Origin: Vibrio mediterranei
GTDB lineage: Bacteria; Pseudomonadota; Gammaproteobacteria; Enterobacterales; Vibrionaceae
NCBI RefSeq assembly: GCF_900088415.1
Contig: NZ_FLLQ01000010.1
Coordinates: 62,001-126,000 of the forward strand
Length of the DNA stretch: 64,000 bases
Reading direction: 5' to 3'
Under the pieces are notes generated by a model that did not search any database, had not been told where the DNA came from, and was given only the letters and a program-made list of their open reading frames with translations. Made by a program: the position numbers and the translations under genes. Below, piece after piece: positions 1-8,346 of the stretch. Positions within the stretch are counted from its first letter, which is position 1, and every line of letters starts with the position of its first letter.

Positions 1-1
1 T

Positions 2-1345
2 GGCGGCTGGAATAATGTTCCTGGACACCAAGCCGCGTTGTATTGTGGCAACTTTATGCGTCCTGGGCAATGTGATGGAACGGGTGTTGATGCCGAAGGG
101 ATTCCATACAAAGGGCCTGCCTATACTGCGGACAACGGTATTCAGTTATTGTTAGCTCAAGGTGTACCTGCGAACAAGTTGGTATTGGGTGCCGCCATGT
201 ATGGCCGAGGTTGGACTGGGGTAACACCTGATACTTTAACTGACCCCACAGACCCTATGACTGGCGTTGCGACCGGCAAGCTGAAGGGTTCAACAGCTCA
301 AGGAGTATGGGAAGATGGTGTTATTGATTACAAAGGCATAAAAGCGTATATGCTTGGTCCAGACAACACTGGAGTCAACGGTTTTGAGTACGGTTATGAT
401 GCGATGGCTGAAGCAGCCTATGTCTGGAATCAAACAACTGGCGATTTGATTACTTTCGACGATGACCGTTCAGTGAAAGCGAAAGGTGCTTATGTTCAAA
501 GCCTTGGACTTGCAGGCTTATTTTCATGGGAGATTGATGCTGACAATGGTGACATTCTTAATGCAATGCATGAGAGTTTAGCTGGCGGAACACCAAGCAA
601 TCGTGCACCCTTTGCCAGTGCTGGTGCAGACCAATCAGTTCAAGGCCCTGCGACAGTAATATTAGATGCTAGTGCATCACGTGATAGTGATGGCTCTATC
701 GTAAGCTATAGCTGGGTGCAAACTGGTGGTGACGCGGTAGTTCTTGTTGGATCCGATACGGTTCAAGCGAGTTTTGATGCTCAAGAGGTCACTGCGACAC
801 AGACTTATCAGTTTACGGTGACGGTAACGGATAATGAAGGTGCAACGGCCACAGACGTGGTAATGATTAATGTCACTCCAAAAGTGACGACTCCAGATAA
901 TACTGCGCCGAACGCGGTCATTACTGGACCGACTACTGCTAGCGCTAATGAAGTTGTGGTGCTGGATGCCAGTGCATCAACAGATGCAGAAAACGATATG
1001 TTGAGTTTCAGTTGGCAGACACCCAATGGTCTAGATGTATCTGTTCTAGGCAGTTCAGTGAGCTTTTCGGCACCTAGTGTTTCTGCCGATACGAGTTATA
1101 CCTTCACTGTGACCGTTAGTGATGGCTCACTAAGTACCAGTCAGACTCATACAGTTACGGTGAGTGCCGATGGACCAATTGGTGGTACTTGTGAAGATAA
1201 TTGGGATGCGGCAGCGGTGTACACTGGTGGTGATCAAGTGATTTACCAAGGCCAGAACTACAAAGCCAAATGGTGGACGCAGGGTGAAGATCCTACGAAA
1301 ACAGGCGAGTGGGGTGTCTGGGAAAATACCGGTGCATGCCAATAA
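2..1345 (+). CDS. GH18 chitinase, C-terminal part (5' end outside window)
   Basis: The reading frame is open from the first bases, so this is the 3' part of a larger secreted chitin-degrading enzyme. The first ~200 residues are the end of a glycoside hydrolase 18 barrel (FEYGYDAMAEAAYVW, then GLFSWEIDADNGDILNAM). The catalytic DxxDxDxE motif must lie upstream of the window. Two PKD-type beta-sandwich modules follow, each with the LDASAS signature and a FTVTVTDN or FTVTVSDG strand. The C-terminus is a CBM5/12 chitin-binding module with the aromatic AKWWTQG patch, ending in Cys-Gln. This order (GH18, PKD, PKD, CBM) is usual for marine Vibrio chitinases. Enzyme class is secure; which paralogue it is cannot be told. 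Confidence 0.9.
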   Translation, partial: GGWNNVPGHQAALYCGNFMRPGQCDGTGVDAEGIPYKGPAYTADNGIQLLLAQGVPANKLVLGAAMYGRGWTGVTPDTLTDPTDPMTGVATGKLKGSTAQGVWEDGVIDYKGIKAYMLGPDNTGVNGFEYGYDAMAEAAYVWNQTTGDLITFDDDRSVKAKGAYVQSLGLAGLFSWEIDADNGDILNAMHESLAGGTPSNRAPFASAGADQSVQGPATVILDASASRDSDGSIVSYSWVQTGGDAVVLVGSDTVQASFDAQEVTATQTYQFTVTVTDNEGATATDVVMINVTPKVTTPDNTAPNAVITGPTTASANEVVVLDASASTDAENDMLSFSWQTPNGLDVSVLGSSVSFSAPSVSADTSYTFTVTVSDGSLSTSQTHTVTVSADGPIGGTCEDNWDAAAVYTGGDQVIYQGQNYKAKWWTQGEDPTKTGEWGVWENTGACQ

Positions 1346-1380
1346 GAAAGGCAAGAACTCAATAGCTAAATGCTAGAACC

Positions 1381-1412
1381 AAAATCGCCACCTAATATTA
1401 GGTGGCGATTTT
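1381..1412. terminator. Bidirectional terminator between chitinase and ribB
   Basis: A perfect hairpin with arms ATCGCCACCTA and TAGGTGGCGAT is flanked by AAAA on the left and TTTT on the right. It can therefore stop both the chitinase transcript (plus) and the convergent ribB transcript (minus). Confidence 0.85.
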
Positions 1413-1427
1413 CATTGAAGTAGGGGC

Positions 1428-2090
1428 TTAAGCTGACTGCTCTGCCGTTGCTAGGCGATATTGAACCATATCTTCAATCGTCAGCACTGGCATGTTATGA
1501 AGCTTACCAAATGCAACGATTTCTGGAGCTTTCGCCATTGTTCCGTCTGGGTTAGTGACTTCACAAAGTACACCAAATGGTGATAGGCCAGCCATTTGCA
1601 TCAGGTCAATGGTTCCTTCAGTGTGACCACGACGAGTTAGTACTCCACCTTGCTTCGCACGTAGCGGGAAAACGTGCCCTGGACGAGCAAGATCTTCTGG
1701 TCGAGCACCAGTTTGACATGCTGTCTTGATAGTTGTGACACGATCAGCGGCAGAAACGCCAGTTGTCACTCCCACTTTTGCTTCGATAGAGACGGTAAAT
1801 GCAGTTTGGTTAGCGCTGTTGTTGTTCTCAACCATAGGCGGTAAGTCAAGTTGCTTGGCTTGTTCATCAGTAATACACAGGCAAACAATACCACTGCACT
1901 CACGAATCATAAGCGCCATTTGCTGGTTAGTTAAGTGCTCAACGGAATAGATGATATCGCCTTCGTTTTCACGATCTTCGTCATCGAGTAGCAATACACC
2001 GCGACCTTCTCGAAGGGCTTGTAATGCGATTTCAACGCGCTCTAGTGGGTTGCCAAATTCAGATAGCAATGAAGTTTGGTTCTGATTCAT
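1428..2090 (-). CDS. ribB: 3,4-dihydroxy-2-butanone 4-phosphate synthase
   Basis: Makes the four-carbon unit of riboflavin from ribulose 5-phosphate in the cytosol. The 220-residue protein has the family signatures LLLDDEDRENEGD near residue 35-50, followed by a SGIVCLC segment, RPGHVFPLRA and RRGHTEGTIDLM, which carry the Mg2+ and substrate contacts. The reading frame is open further upstream, but the start is set at 2090: TTAGGAG lies just before this ATG and the length then matches stand-alone RibB (~217 aa) without a RibA fusion. An FMN riboswitch lies upstream on the same strand, so expression should fall when FMN is abundant. Confidence 0.97.
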   Translation of the reverse strand: MNQNQTSLLSEFGNPLERVEIALQALREGRGVLLLDDEDRENEGDIIYSVEHLTNQQMALMIRECSGIVCLCITDEQAKQLDLPPMVENNNSANQTAFTVSIEAKVGVTTGVSAADRVTTIKTACQTGARPEDLARPGHVFPLRAKQGGVLTRRGHTEGTIDLMQMAGLSPFGVLCEVTNPDGTMAKAPEIVAFGKLHNMPVLTIEDMVQYRLATAEQSA

Positions 2091-2289
2091 GGTAATACTC
2101 CTAAATAAAAATACCAGAATCAGGGCATAGGTATGGGGACCCTGTATGAAAATACACAGATCCAAAAGATAGATGAACGACACCCGCATCGCCGTAAAGC
2201 AAGGAGGTATCATTCTATATTCACAACGTGCGCAACAATACGCACAGCAAACTCTAGTGAGTACTCACTACAGTATCTGTAAATATCAT
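2091..2289 (-). promoter_or_regulatory. ribB leader, putative expression platform
   Basis: The 200-nt leader between aptamer and start codon has two small hairpins: a 16-bp perfect palindrome at 2255-2270 and a GTGCG/CGCAC stem at 2228-2245. After these comes ATACCTCCT (2210-2202), complementary with a one-base bulge to the ribosome-binding AGGAGTAT (2102-2095). I see no U-tract terminator. Pairing of these two segments would hide the ribosome binding site, suggesting control of translation initiation. The sequences are seen; the switching is inferred. Confidence 0.5.
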
Positions 2290-2430
2290 TATCCTCTCCC
2301 ATCCGGACTTTAACCGTCGGCTCTGGATTCTCACCAGATCTGCTGACCTTAACTCCATAAAGTTAAGCGCTCGCGGGCTTATCAAACATTGATTTACCGC
2401 CGGTGGGGAATTTCGCCCCGCCCTGAGAAT
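2290..2430 (-). promoter_or_regulatory. FMN riboswitch (RFN element)
   Basis: On the minus strand the conserved blocks of the RFN aptamer are all present in order: the GGGCGGGGCGAAATTCCCCA opening, CCGGCGGTAAAT, AGCCCGCGAGC, GGTCAGCAGATCTGGTG, AGAATCCAGAGCCGACGG and TTAAAGTCCGGATGGGAGAG. It is oriented toward ribB. FMN binding to this element is known to repress riboflavin genes. Confidence 0.97.
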
Positions 2431-2667
2431 AAAAGTTAATGTCTTAACGACTTGTAAATGGTAGCGATTTTTTTACAGCTTGAAAAGCAGCAAGGGTCGC
2501 ATTAATTACAATTACGACTCCAAATATCACCGCTTGTTCTACACTGAACCTTTCCGGTAGCCAAATAGCTACCTTCGTCACTCTATTGAGTTGATGAGTG
2601 TGATAAACATCCAGCCTTGCCAAAATTAGGCGGCAGATATGTGTGCCCGATTTAAAAAGAGAACAAA
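2431..2667. other. Intergenic region upstream of ribB leader and GNAT gene
   Basis: This 237-bp stretch must hold the promoter for the riboswitch transcript (minus) and one for the acetyltransferase (plus). I see no convincing -35/-10 pair and no reading frame with a ribosome binding site. A short hairpin, GGTAGC/GCTACC, is present around 2556-2573. Confidence 0.4.
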
Positions 2668-3186
2668 ATGCAATTAACGCTAGAAACAGAACGACTTATT
2701 TTACGTGACTTTCAACTGGGTGATATCGAGGCATGGCTCACCATAACGTCTCATCCCAAGTATCAAACCTTCTATCCAAAAGAAGAGTGCTCGCCGGAGT
2801 TTAATGCGCATTTACTGGAAATGTTTGTCGAGCAATCAGAGCAGCTTCCACGCACCAAATTCCAGCTTGTGATTGAAGGAAAAGAGAGCCATCAAGTTAT
2901 TGGCACTGTTGGCTTTCGCTTAGAAGCTGATAATCAAGCATCTATTGGCTTCGGTTTAGCGGTTGATAGGCAAGGACGAGGCATCGCGGTCGAAGCCATG
3001 TCTGCTTTAATTGAGTTTGGTATTGGTCAATTTGCTCCGACAACCATATTTGCTGAAACTAAAGCAGGGAATAAGGCTGCCATTGCCGTTTGTCGCCGTT
3101 TAGGACTCAAACCGTCCATAGCAGAAGCCAGTCCAATCGATGATATGGATATATTACGACTAGAGTTAGCGGTGACAGTAGACTAA
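2668..3186 (+). CDS. GNAT family N-acetyltransferase, RimJ/RimL type
   Basis: A 172-residue single-domain GNAT protein that should transfer an acetyl group from acetyl-CoA to an amine; the substrate cannot be told. The N-terminus LETERLILRDFQLGDIEAW is the hallmark of the RimJ/RimL-like acetyltransferase-3 subgroup. The acetyl-CoA loop appears as RQGRGIAVEAMSAL near residues 108-121, and the C-terminal strand has ETKAGNKAAIAVCRRLGL, where the conserved N..A...R.GL pattern sits. Its stop codon overlaps the stop of the convergent DedA gene by four bases, so the two transcripts have no separate terminators. Confidence 0.85.
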   Translation: MQLTLETERLILRDFQLGDIEAWLTITSHPKYQTFYPKEECSPEFNAHLLEMFVEQSEQLPRTKFQLVIEGKESHQVIGTVGFRLEADNQASIGFGLAVDRQGRGIAVEAMSALIEFGIGQFAPTTIFAETKAGNKAAIAVCRRLGLKPSIAEASPIDDMDILRLELAVTVD

Positions 3187-3788
3187 CTTGTGCGTCGCTT
3201 TCTCGTCATAAGCGCGACGATGAGAGCGACAAATAAGCCGGCTGACACCAACCAAACGATCGCTCGGTGTTGATGATAAAACTGCTGGAATAACTGTAGG
3301 TGGTCAAAAGCAAAATGAGTGAGTAAACCAAATACAGTAACCCAAATCGTGGTCGCAAGAGCGTTCCCTAATAAGAATTCATTGCGCGGCATTTTTGCTA
3401 CGCCACACGCCAGTGGCATAAACTGCTTCATTCCTTCAACGAAACGGCTGATGACTAAGCATGCAGGACCATAGCGTTTTATCATCGATTGAAGCTTTTG
3501 CATTTTAGGGCCTGATACATAACCCTTCTTATCCAGCCACCCCTCAAAATAGTAGCCAATCATATAGCCACAAGTATTACCCAAAAAGCAGCTTAACCAG
3601 GATATTGAGAGGACCAAGCTTAGATTCATAACCTGTTGTGAAGAGAGTATTGAAGCTGCAATCATCAAAGATTGTCCTGGCATGGGAATACCAATACCTT
3701 CTAAAAAGATACTGACAATAAGAGCGAAGTAGCCGTACTGCTCAAGTAACGGTTTCATTGCGAGCAAAAGGTCGTTGATATGTTGCAA
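3183..3788 (-). CDS. DedA family inner-membrane protein
   Basis: 201 residues. DedA/SNARE-associated proteins are inner-membrane proteins; some family members flip undecaprenyl phosphate or phospholipids. Typical features seen are the N-terminal LEGIGIPMPGQSLMIAAS re-entrant segment with its Pro, the GNTCGYMIGYYFEGW motif, and SRFVEGMKQFMPLACGVAKM with the conserved arginine and glycine. Hydrophobic segments continue to a short basic tail KRRTS. Which of the several DedA paralogues this is, and its cargo, cannot be decided from sequence. Confidence 0.9.
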   Translation of the reverse strand: MQHINDLLLAMKPLLEQYGYFALIVSIFLEGIGIPMPGQSLMIAASILSSQQVMNLSLVLSISWLSCFLGNTCGYMIGYYFEGWLDKKGYVSGPKMQKLQSMIKRYGPACLVISRFVEGMKQFMPLACGVAKMPRNEFLLGNALATTIWVTVFGLLTHFAFDHLQLFQQFYHQHRAIVWLVSAGLFVALIVALMTRKRRTS

Positions 3789-3968
3789 ATGCAGTATCCA
3801 AATAATGAAGATCTATTGATAAATACTCCTGTTATTGCAGTTCGTCAATCAAAGCTCCGGTAAAACCTACACTTCATTACTGAGTAATCGATTAACAATC
3901 TTCTCTTTACTAAACAACTGACAGGTGACATGGTTGACGAACTTTGTAGTAAGAGAAAGGAAGATAAG

Positions 3969-5030
3969 ATGCAGGATAAGTGTCAAGTTGTATTACCCGG
4001 AAATCGGGCGATTACACCCGCAGAGATGTTTTCGCAAATGGCGGCCTGGTGTGAGCAAAATGGTGTAAAGCACGACAAATATGGTGAGGGGGAATTGATA
4101 CAATCCTTTGAGCGCCAAGTTGCAGAACTCCTGGGATTTGAAGCCGGACTATTTGTAATTACTGGCACCATGACACAACCCACTGCGCTGCAAATTGCCT
4201 GTGAACAGCGAGGCAGTAACAATGTGGCAATGCATCCTTCCTGCCATATCTATATACATGAAAACCAAGGCTATCAGTTACAAAATCGTTTTAATGCATT
4301 GCCCGTTGGCAAACCTTATGAGCCTTGGAATGTGTCATCGCTTTTGCAAATTCCAGACACGCTTGGGGCAGCTGTTTATGAGTTACCAATGCGAGAAATT
4401 GGTGGGCAGTTACCTAGCTTTGGTGAACTAGAGGCGATTAAAAACCACTGTCAAACCAACAACATTCACTTACACATGGATGGAGCTCGGCTTTGGGAGT
4501 GTGCCGCGTACTACCAGAAATCTTATCAAGAGATCGCTAATGGCTTTGATTCAGTTTATGTCTCTCTTTATAAAGGTATCGGAGGATTAGGTGGGGCGAT
4601 GTTGCTTGGTGATAAAACCTTCATTGATAAAGCGAGTGTTTGGATGCACAGGCAAGGTGGTAGTGTTTATCAGCGTTCTCCTTATGTTGTTGCGGCGGCG
4701 ATGCAATTTGAATCACGCATTCAAGCACTTCCAGCCTTATTCGAGCGCACACTTGCGCTCTACCAAATGTTAGCAGATTACCCCTCTCTCACTCCGAATC
4801 CAGAAGCTCCGCAAGCTAATATGCTACATATCCATTTGCCAATTAGTCAGAAGAAAGCCATTGCCCTTCGCGATACCTTAGCGCAGCAGCACAGTGTTTG
4901 GATTGGCAATCCCCAACAAGGGCTACTCGCACAGCAGAGCTATATTGAGTGGTATGTTGGTGACACATTGCTGCAGATGCCAGACGATGAGTTGAAAGGG
5001 TATCTCGAGCTCATTGAGCAAGGTTGCTAG
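3969..5030 (+). CDS. Threonine-aldolase-like PLP-dependent beta-eliminating lyase
   Basis: A fold-type I PLP enzyme of the beta-eliminating lyase/threonine aldolase family, 353 residues from the chosen start. The PLP-site motif HLHMDGARLWECAAYY contains the Asp that pairs with the pyridine nitrogen, and SLYKGIGGLGGAML contains the lysine expected to form the Schiff base. The likely reaction is cleavage of L-threonine or L-allo-threonine to glycine and acetaldehyde, but family members vary. The start at 3969 is preferred because AAGGAAG lies 5-6 bases upstream. An in-frame ATG at 3930 would add 13 charged residues and cannot be excluded. Confidence 0.8.
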   Translation: MQDKCQVVLPGNRAITPAEMFSQMAAWCEQNGVKHDKYGEGELIQSFERQVAELLGFEAGLFVITGTMTQPTALQIACEQRGSNNVAMHPSCHIYIHENQGYQLQNRFNALPVGKPYEPWNVSSLLQIPDTLGAAVYELPMREIGGQLPSFGELEAIKNHCQTNNIHLHMDGARLWECAAYYQKSYQEIANGFDSVYVSLYKGIGGLGGAMLLGDKTFIDKASVWMHRQGGSVYQRSPYVVAAAMQFESRIQALPALFERTLALYQMLADYPSLTPNPEAPQANMLHIHLPISQKKAIALRDTLAQQHSVWIGNPQQGLLAQQSYIEWYVGDTLLQMPDDELKGYLELIEQGC

Positions 5031-5053
5031 TAGTACGAGTAAAAACTGCAACT

Positions 5054-5094
5054 TTTTGACCACCAGTAAGCTTTTGGGCTATAGGTGGTCAAAA
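5054..5094. repeat. 11-bp inverted repeat downstream of the aldolase-like gene
   Basis: Arms TTTTGACCACC (5054-5064) and GGTGGTCAAAA (5084-5094) are perfectly complementary around a 19-base spacer. The right arm is part of an 18-base string that recurs exactly inside the DedA gene at 3298-3315. Confidence 0.7.
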
Positions 5095-5137
5095 GCAAAT
5101 AACCGACATTAAGAATAAGCAGTTTACTGAAACTGGA

Positions 5138-5171
5138 AGAGCGATAACTAGCGTAGTTGTCGCTCTTTTTT
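5138..5171. terminator. Terminator between aldolase-like gene and FUSC gene
   Basis: AGAGCGATAACTA pairs with TAGTTGTCGCTCT over 13 positions with one T-G pair, followed by TTTTTT on the plus strand. It should end the plus-strand aldolase transcript; it also lies just after the convergent FUSC gene. Confidence 0.8.
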
Positions 5172-5189
5172 GTTATATCTCACGTGAGG

Positions 5190-7259
5190 TTAGCTATTAA
5201 GGTTGCGCCTGACTAAATCGTGCATCTGTTTAATGGTCATTAATGCTAACCATATGATCTCTTCTACCGAGCGTTGACCTGATGTAGAGCTGAGTGCCTT
5301 GTCTGCGGTTTTATTACTCAAAGCAGGTAGTTCGTGAACTTGTTGGTCGCGCAGACTAAATATTAAGGCATCCATTGCGCTGTTGATTAAATACTCTACC
5401 TGCTTGGAACCTTGATACGAGATGCCAGCTCGTACCAAAGGCAAAAGCAAACAGAGGTAATGATTGAGCAGTCGGTAATGGCTTAGCATATCGTCATAAT
5501 AATGTGGGTCACTGCGAGTGTGGCGTGGTTCTTGTTGCATCTCACTATATACCAACTCAAGGTCACTCTCGGCAGTAAGCATTGCGGCTCTTTGCTTAGT
5601 GAGATCTATGTGGCTTCTTTGAGCCGGCTCCGCTTGCAGTTGAGTGTAGCAATACACAAAAAGGCTTTTTGAGCTGTCCAATGCCTTTAGTGCTTGAGAG
5701 TGAATTTCTTTACCGCGCCACTGTGGCCATAAAGCGCTGTAGCCTAACAACACTATCGCACCACCAATAAGATTATCGATCAAACGTGGTGCTGCAAAGT
5801 TAAGCCCTTGATGAGCCATAGCATGGTAAACCAGAATTAATAAAGCGGTGATACATCCAATAGCAAGCGAATAACGGCGCATGATATTAAGCATAGCGAC
5901 GGGCAGTAATACAATTATCAATGTGTATATAGCTGTGGGCGGCACTCCAATTTTAATGACAGTTGTTGCAAACAAGACGCCCAAGGCGGTGCCTAAGCAG
6001 CGCTGCCATGTCTTACTGCGTGTGGCTAAGAAGCTAGGTTGGATCACCATTAACATGGAAATAAGCACCCAATCAGGACGAATCAATTCGAAATACTCAG
6101 CAATGCCTGCGCCAAGGGCAAACATCAGCCCGACACGAGCGACGTGTCGCCAAATTGGATTGTCTTTACTTGGCCAGCGCAAGGAAAGCTCGAAGGGCTG
6201 TACTTCAAAAGAGCGTTCGTAGGCGGGTTCGTTTAACTCAATGCGATGAGAGATGTGTTTAATCGCATAGGCCCAGTAGCGGAAACGCGGTTGATCTTCA
6301 AGCTTTACCGCTTCGATGAGATCGTGAGCCTCTTGCTCGAGTGAACTTAAATGGGCAGCCTTCTCATGAGAGTTGTACAGCAACTGTCTCGCTTTGTGTC
6401 TGAGCCTTTGCTGACAGTGTTGGCTCCATACCAATAGTAGGTCACGTTTCGACTTACTGGATTGGAACTGTGATAACAGATCTGGGTTATTAGTGTGGCT
6501 GCTCAGAATAACTTCAAAAGTATCCAGAGCGAGAAATAACGCCTGTCTAAGATCGTTAACGTCCTCATGTTTTGAGCGAAATGACTCAGATTGAAGGGCT
6601 TGTTGAAAAAGCTCAATAAGCTGGTATTTGATAAGACGCTTAGGAGCTTCACTTTCATTCCCTAACAAAAAAGCTTGTCGATATTGAATGTAGTCTGCCA
6701 ATTTCTCGTAGATCGCCGAAAGGCAAACTCGCAACGCATAATGTTTCCATAAGGCAAACCATAGCCAGCTGAAGAGCGCAAAAGTGAGCGGTCCAAGCAC
6801 TAACATTGGATACAAAAGGGTGCCGGAGTGTGAATGATAAAGCGACAAAGTCACCACGGCGATAAGCAAACTCGACATACCCAGTCGCCCCCAGAATGGT
6901 CCATTAACGGCAAAACTTGCCATTACGGCACCAATAGCACCGTAAGTAAACCACAAGGGTAACTCGCTCAAAAGCAATACGTAGCTAGCAACGAGAGTAA
7001 GACTCCACGTCATTGCAGTAATAGCAAACCGAGTCCAACGTCTAGGCCCCGCAGTGTCTAATCCGCTGATCAATGCTGCGGGCATTGTCATCAAAGCGGT
7101 CATCGCAATATTAACCTGATGGAATAACACACCTAAGCCAATAAAAATCACAATGGCGCTGGTGGCTCGTAGCCCTAAGTTGATGGATGGTGAGTACCAA
7201 ACCTTACGTAAAATGGCAGGAGAAATGGTCATAAACCCTCGACACTTATTGTTATCCAT
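5190..7259 (-). CDS. FUSC family (YccS-like) inner-membrane protein
   Basis: 689 residues with two membrane bundles: about six hydrophobic segments within residues 20-175 (for example SAIVIFIGLGVLFHQVNIAM), a long soluble helical part to ~370, then a second bundle (VGLMFALGAGIAEYFELIRP through GGAIVLLGYSALWPQWRGKE) and a soluble C-terminus. The central RPDWVLISMLMVIQPS segment is typical of fusaric acid resistance/aromatic acid exporter domains. The architecture matches YccS/YhfK-like proteins, whose substrate is unknown. An alternative start at 7232 (MTISPAIL) has GAGGG close upstream; neither start is decisive. It lies beyond the 3' end of ssrA. Confidence 0.85.
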   Translation of the reverse strand: MDNNKCRGFMTISPAILRKVWYSPSINLGLRATSAIVIFIGLGVLFHQVNIAMTALMTMPAALISGLDTAGPRRWTRFAITAMTWSLTLVASYVLLLSELPLWFTYGAIGAVMASFAVNGPFWGRLGMSSLLIAVVTLSLYHSHSGTLLYPMLVLGPLTFALFSWLWFALWKHYALRVCLSAIYEKLADYIQYRQAFLLGNESEAPKRLIKYQLIELFQQALQSESFRSKHEDVNDLRQALFLALDTFEVILSSHTNNPDLLSQFQSSKSKRDLLLVWSQHCQQRLRHKARQLLYNSHEKAAHLSSLEQEAHDLIEAVKLEDQPRFRYWAYAIKHISHRIELNEPAYERSFEVQPFELSLRWPSKDNPIWRHVARVGLMFALGAGIAEYFELIRPDWVLISMLMVIQPSFLATRSKTWQRCLGTALGVLFATTVIKIGVPPTAIYTLIIVLLPVAMLNIMRRYSLAIGCITALLILVYHAMAHQGLNFAAPRLIDNLIGGAIVLLGYSALWPQWRGKEIHSQALKALDSSKSLFVYCYTQLQAEPAQRSHIDLTKQRAAMLTAESDLELVYSEMQQEPRHTRSDPHYYDDMLSHYRLLNHYLCLLLPLVRAGISYQGSKQVEYLINSAMDALIFSLRDQQVHELPALSNKTADKALSSTSGQRSVEEIIWLALMTIKQMHDLVRRNLNS

Positions 7260-7381
7260 TCAGTGTAACTCGAATTGTTACAGTTGTTTCGGTATCAACT
7301 ACAGATTACTAAATTGTCGAGCTGAGAAGGCTAATTTGACCGCAAAGTGAATTGGCTTCGTCTGGGGAAGGTCATAAGAAA

Positions 7382-7417
7382 CAAAAAGGGCGATAACTCT
7401 AAGAGTTATCGCCCTTT
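7382..7417 (-). terminator. Terminator of tmRNA
   Basis: Immediately downstream of the mature tmRNA 3' end on the minus strand, AAAGGGCGATAACTCT pairs with AGAGTTATCGCCCTTT and is followed by a T-rich tail. Confidence 0.9.
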
Positions 7418-7426
7418 CCAAACGTT

Positions 7427-7793
7427 TGGTGGAGCTGGCGGGAGTTGAACCCGCGTCCAGAAACCATTCATCATTGGTACTACATGCTTAGTCGATCTTT
7501 AATTTCACCACCAACCTGCGAACCGACACGCTAGTTAATGGCTAACCTGAATTATAATTCGCCGTTCATCTCTCAGGTGGGAAAATCCGGGCTAGCGCGT
7601 TTGGGTTTGATCTCTCGTTATTCCCCGTCTTACGTGCGGAAGCTAGGGCGAGAGAGCTCTGAGCAGGTTATTAAGCTGCTAGTGCGTAGTTTTCGTCGTT
7701 TGCGACTATTTTTTTGCGGCTTTTTACGTGGCCAACCGCCCCACGGCATGCACCTCAGACTGCAAAATTCCTGTCGAATCCTAAATCAGCCCC
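7427..7793 (-). ncRNA. ssrA: tmRNA (10Sa RNA)
   Basis: Rescues stalled ribosomes together with SmpB. Both ends of the alanyl-tRNA-like half are clear: the 5' end GGGGCTGATTTAGGATTCGA and the 3' end with the T-arm GGTTCAACTCC and the terminal ACCA (7427). The tag reading frame runs from 7703 to 7671 and reads ANDENYALAA followed by tandem stops, identical to the E. coli tag. The ~367-nt length is normal. In V. cholerae this gene is the known integration target of the VPI-1 pathogenicity island; here the 3' end is followed only by its terminator and a FUSC gene. Confidence 0.98.
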
Positions 7794-7807
7794 AAAGTGT
7801 TCCTTGC

Positions 7808-7835
7808 ATAGTACCAGAAAAGCTTACGCTGTCTA
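7808..7835 (-). promoter_or_regulatory. Probable ssrA promoter
   Basis: On the minus strand TAGACA and TACTAT are separated by 16 bases, close to sigma-70 consensus. The -10 lies 14 bases before the mature 5' end, consistent with a short leader removed by RNase P. Confidence 0.6.
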
Positions 7836-7860
7836 GCTTTGCAAGTTTAAGTGGTCACTA

Positions 7861-8346
7861 TTAACGCAAATTACTCTTCATAATTCGTGCTTTATCGCGA
7901 GCCCAATCTTTTTCTTTAAGATCAGCACGTTTGTCGTGAAGCTTTTTACCTTTCGCAACACCGACTTTGAGCTTCGCCCAAGAGCGAGACCAATAAAGTG
8001 CAGTCGCTACTAATGTCATACCATCACGGTTAACCAAACCAATAAGTTTGTCTAGTTCACGACGGTGCATCAGTAGTTTACGAACGCGAGTCGGTTCAGC
8101 CACGATGTGTGTAGATGCTTGGTTAAGCGGAATGATAGACATGCCACTGATGTACGCCTGACCATCACGGATATAGACGTAACTTTCTGCGATATTAGCT
8201 TTGCCTTGGCGAAGTGATTTTACTTCCCATCCTTGCAGCTCAATTCCAGATTCAATTTCGTCTTCGATGTGATATTCGTGGCGAACTTTTTTGTTCTGAG
8301 CGATGGTATTGCTACCCGCTTTTTTCTTTGAATTCTTCTTTACCAT
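7861..8346 (-). CDS. smpB: SsrA-binding protein
   Basis: 161-residue basic protein that binds the tRNA-like part of tmRNA and brings it to stalled ribosomes. Family signatures are GIELQGWEVKSLRQGKANI near residues 34-52, the oligonucleotide-binding core with YVYIRDGQAYI, and the C-terminal tail KGKKLHDKRADLKEKDW, which folds in the mRNA channel. Length equals the family norm (~160). It is encoded just upstream of and in the same direction as ssrA, so both parts of the trans-translation system are neighbours. The ssrA promoter lies directly after the smpB stop codon. Confidence 0.98.
   Translation of the reverse strand: MVKKNSKKKAGSNTIAQNKKVRHEYHIEDEIESGIELQGWEVKSLRQGKANIAESYVYIRDGQAYISGMSIIPLNQASTHIVAEPTRVRKLLMHRRELDKLIGLVNRDGMTLVATALYWSRSWAKLKVGVAKGKKLHDKRADLKEKDWARDKARIMKSNLR

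Noticed and set aside
1428..2213. Longer ribB reading frame starting at 2213
   Set aside because: The extra 41 residues fall in the riboswitch expression platform and exceed the family length; the ATG at 2090 has the ribosome site.
7538..7864. 108-codon open frame on the plus strand
   Set aside because: It lies almost entirely on the antisense of the tmRNA gene; its openness follows from the structured RNA sequence.
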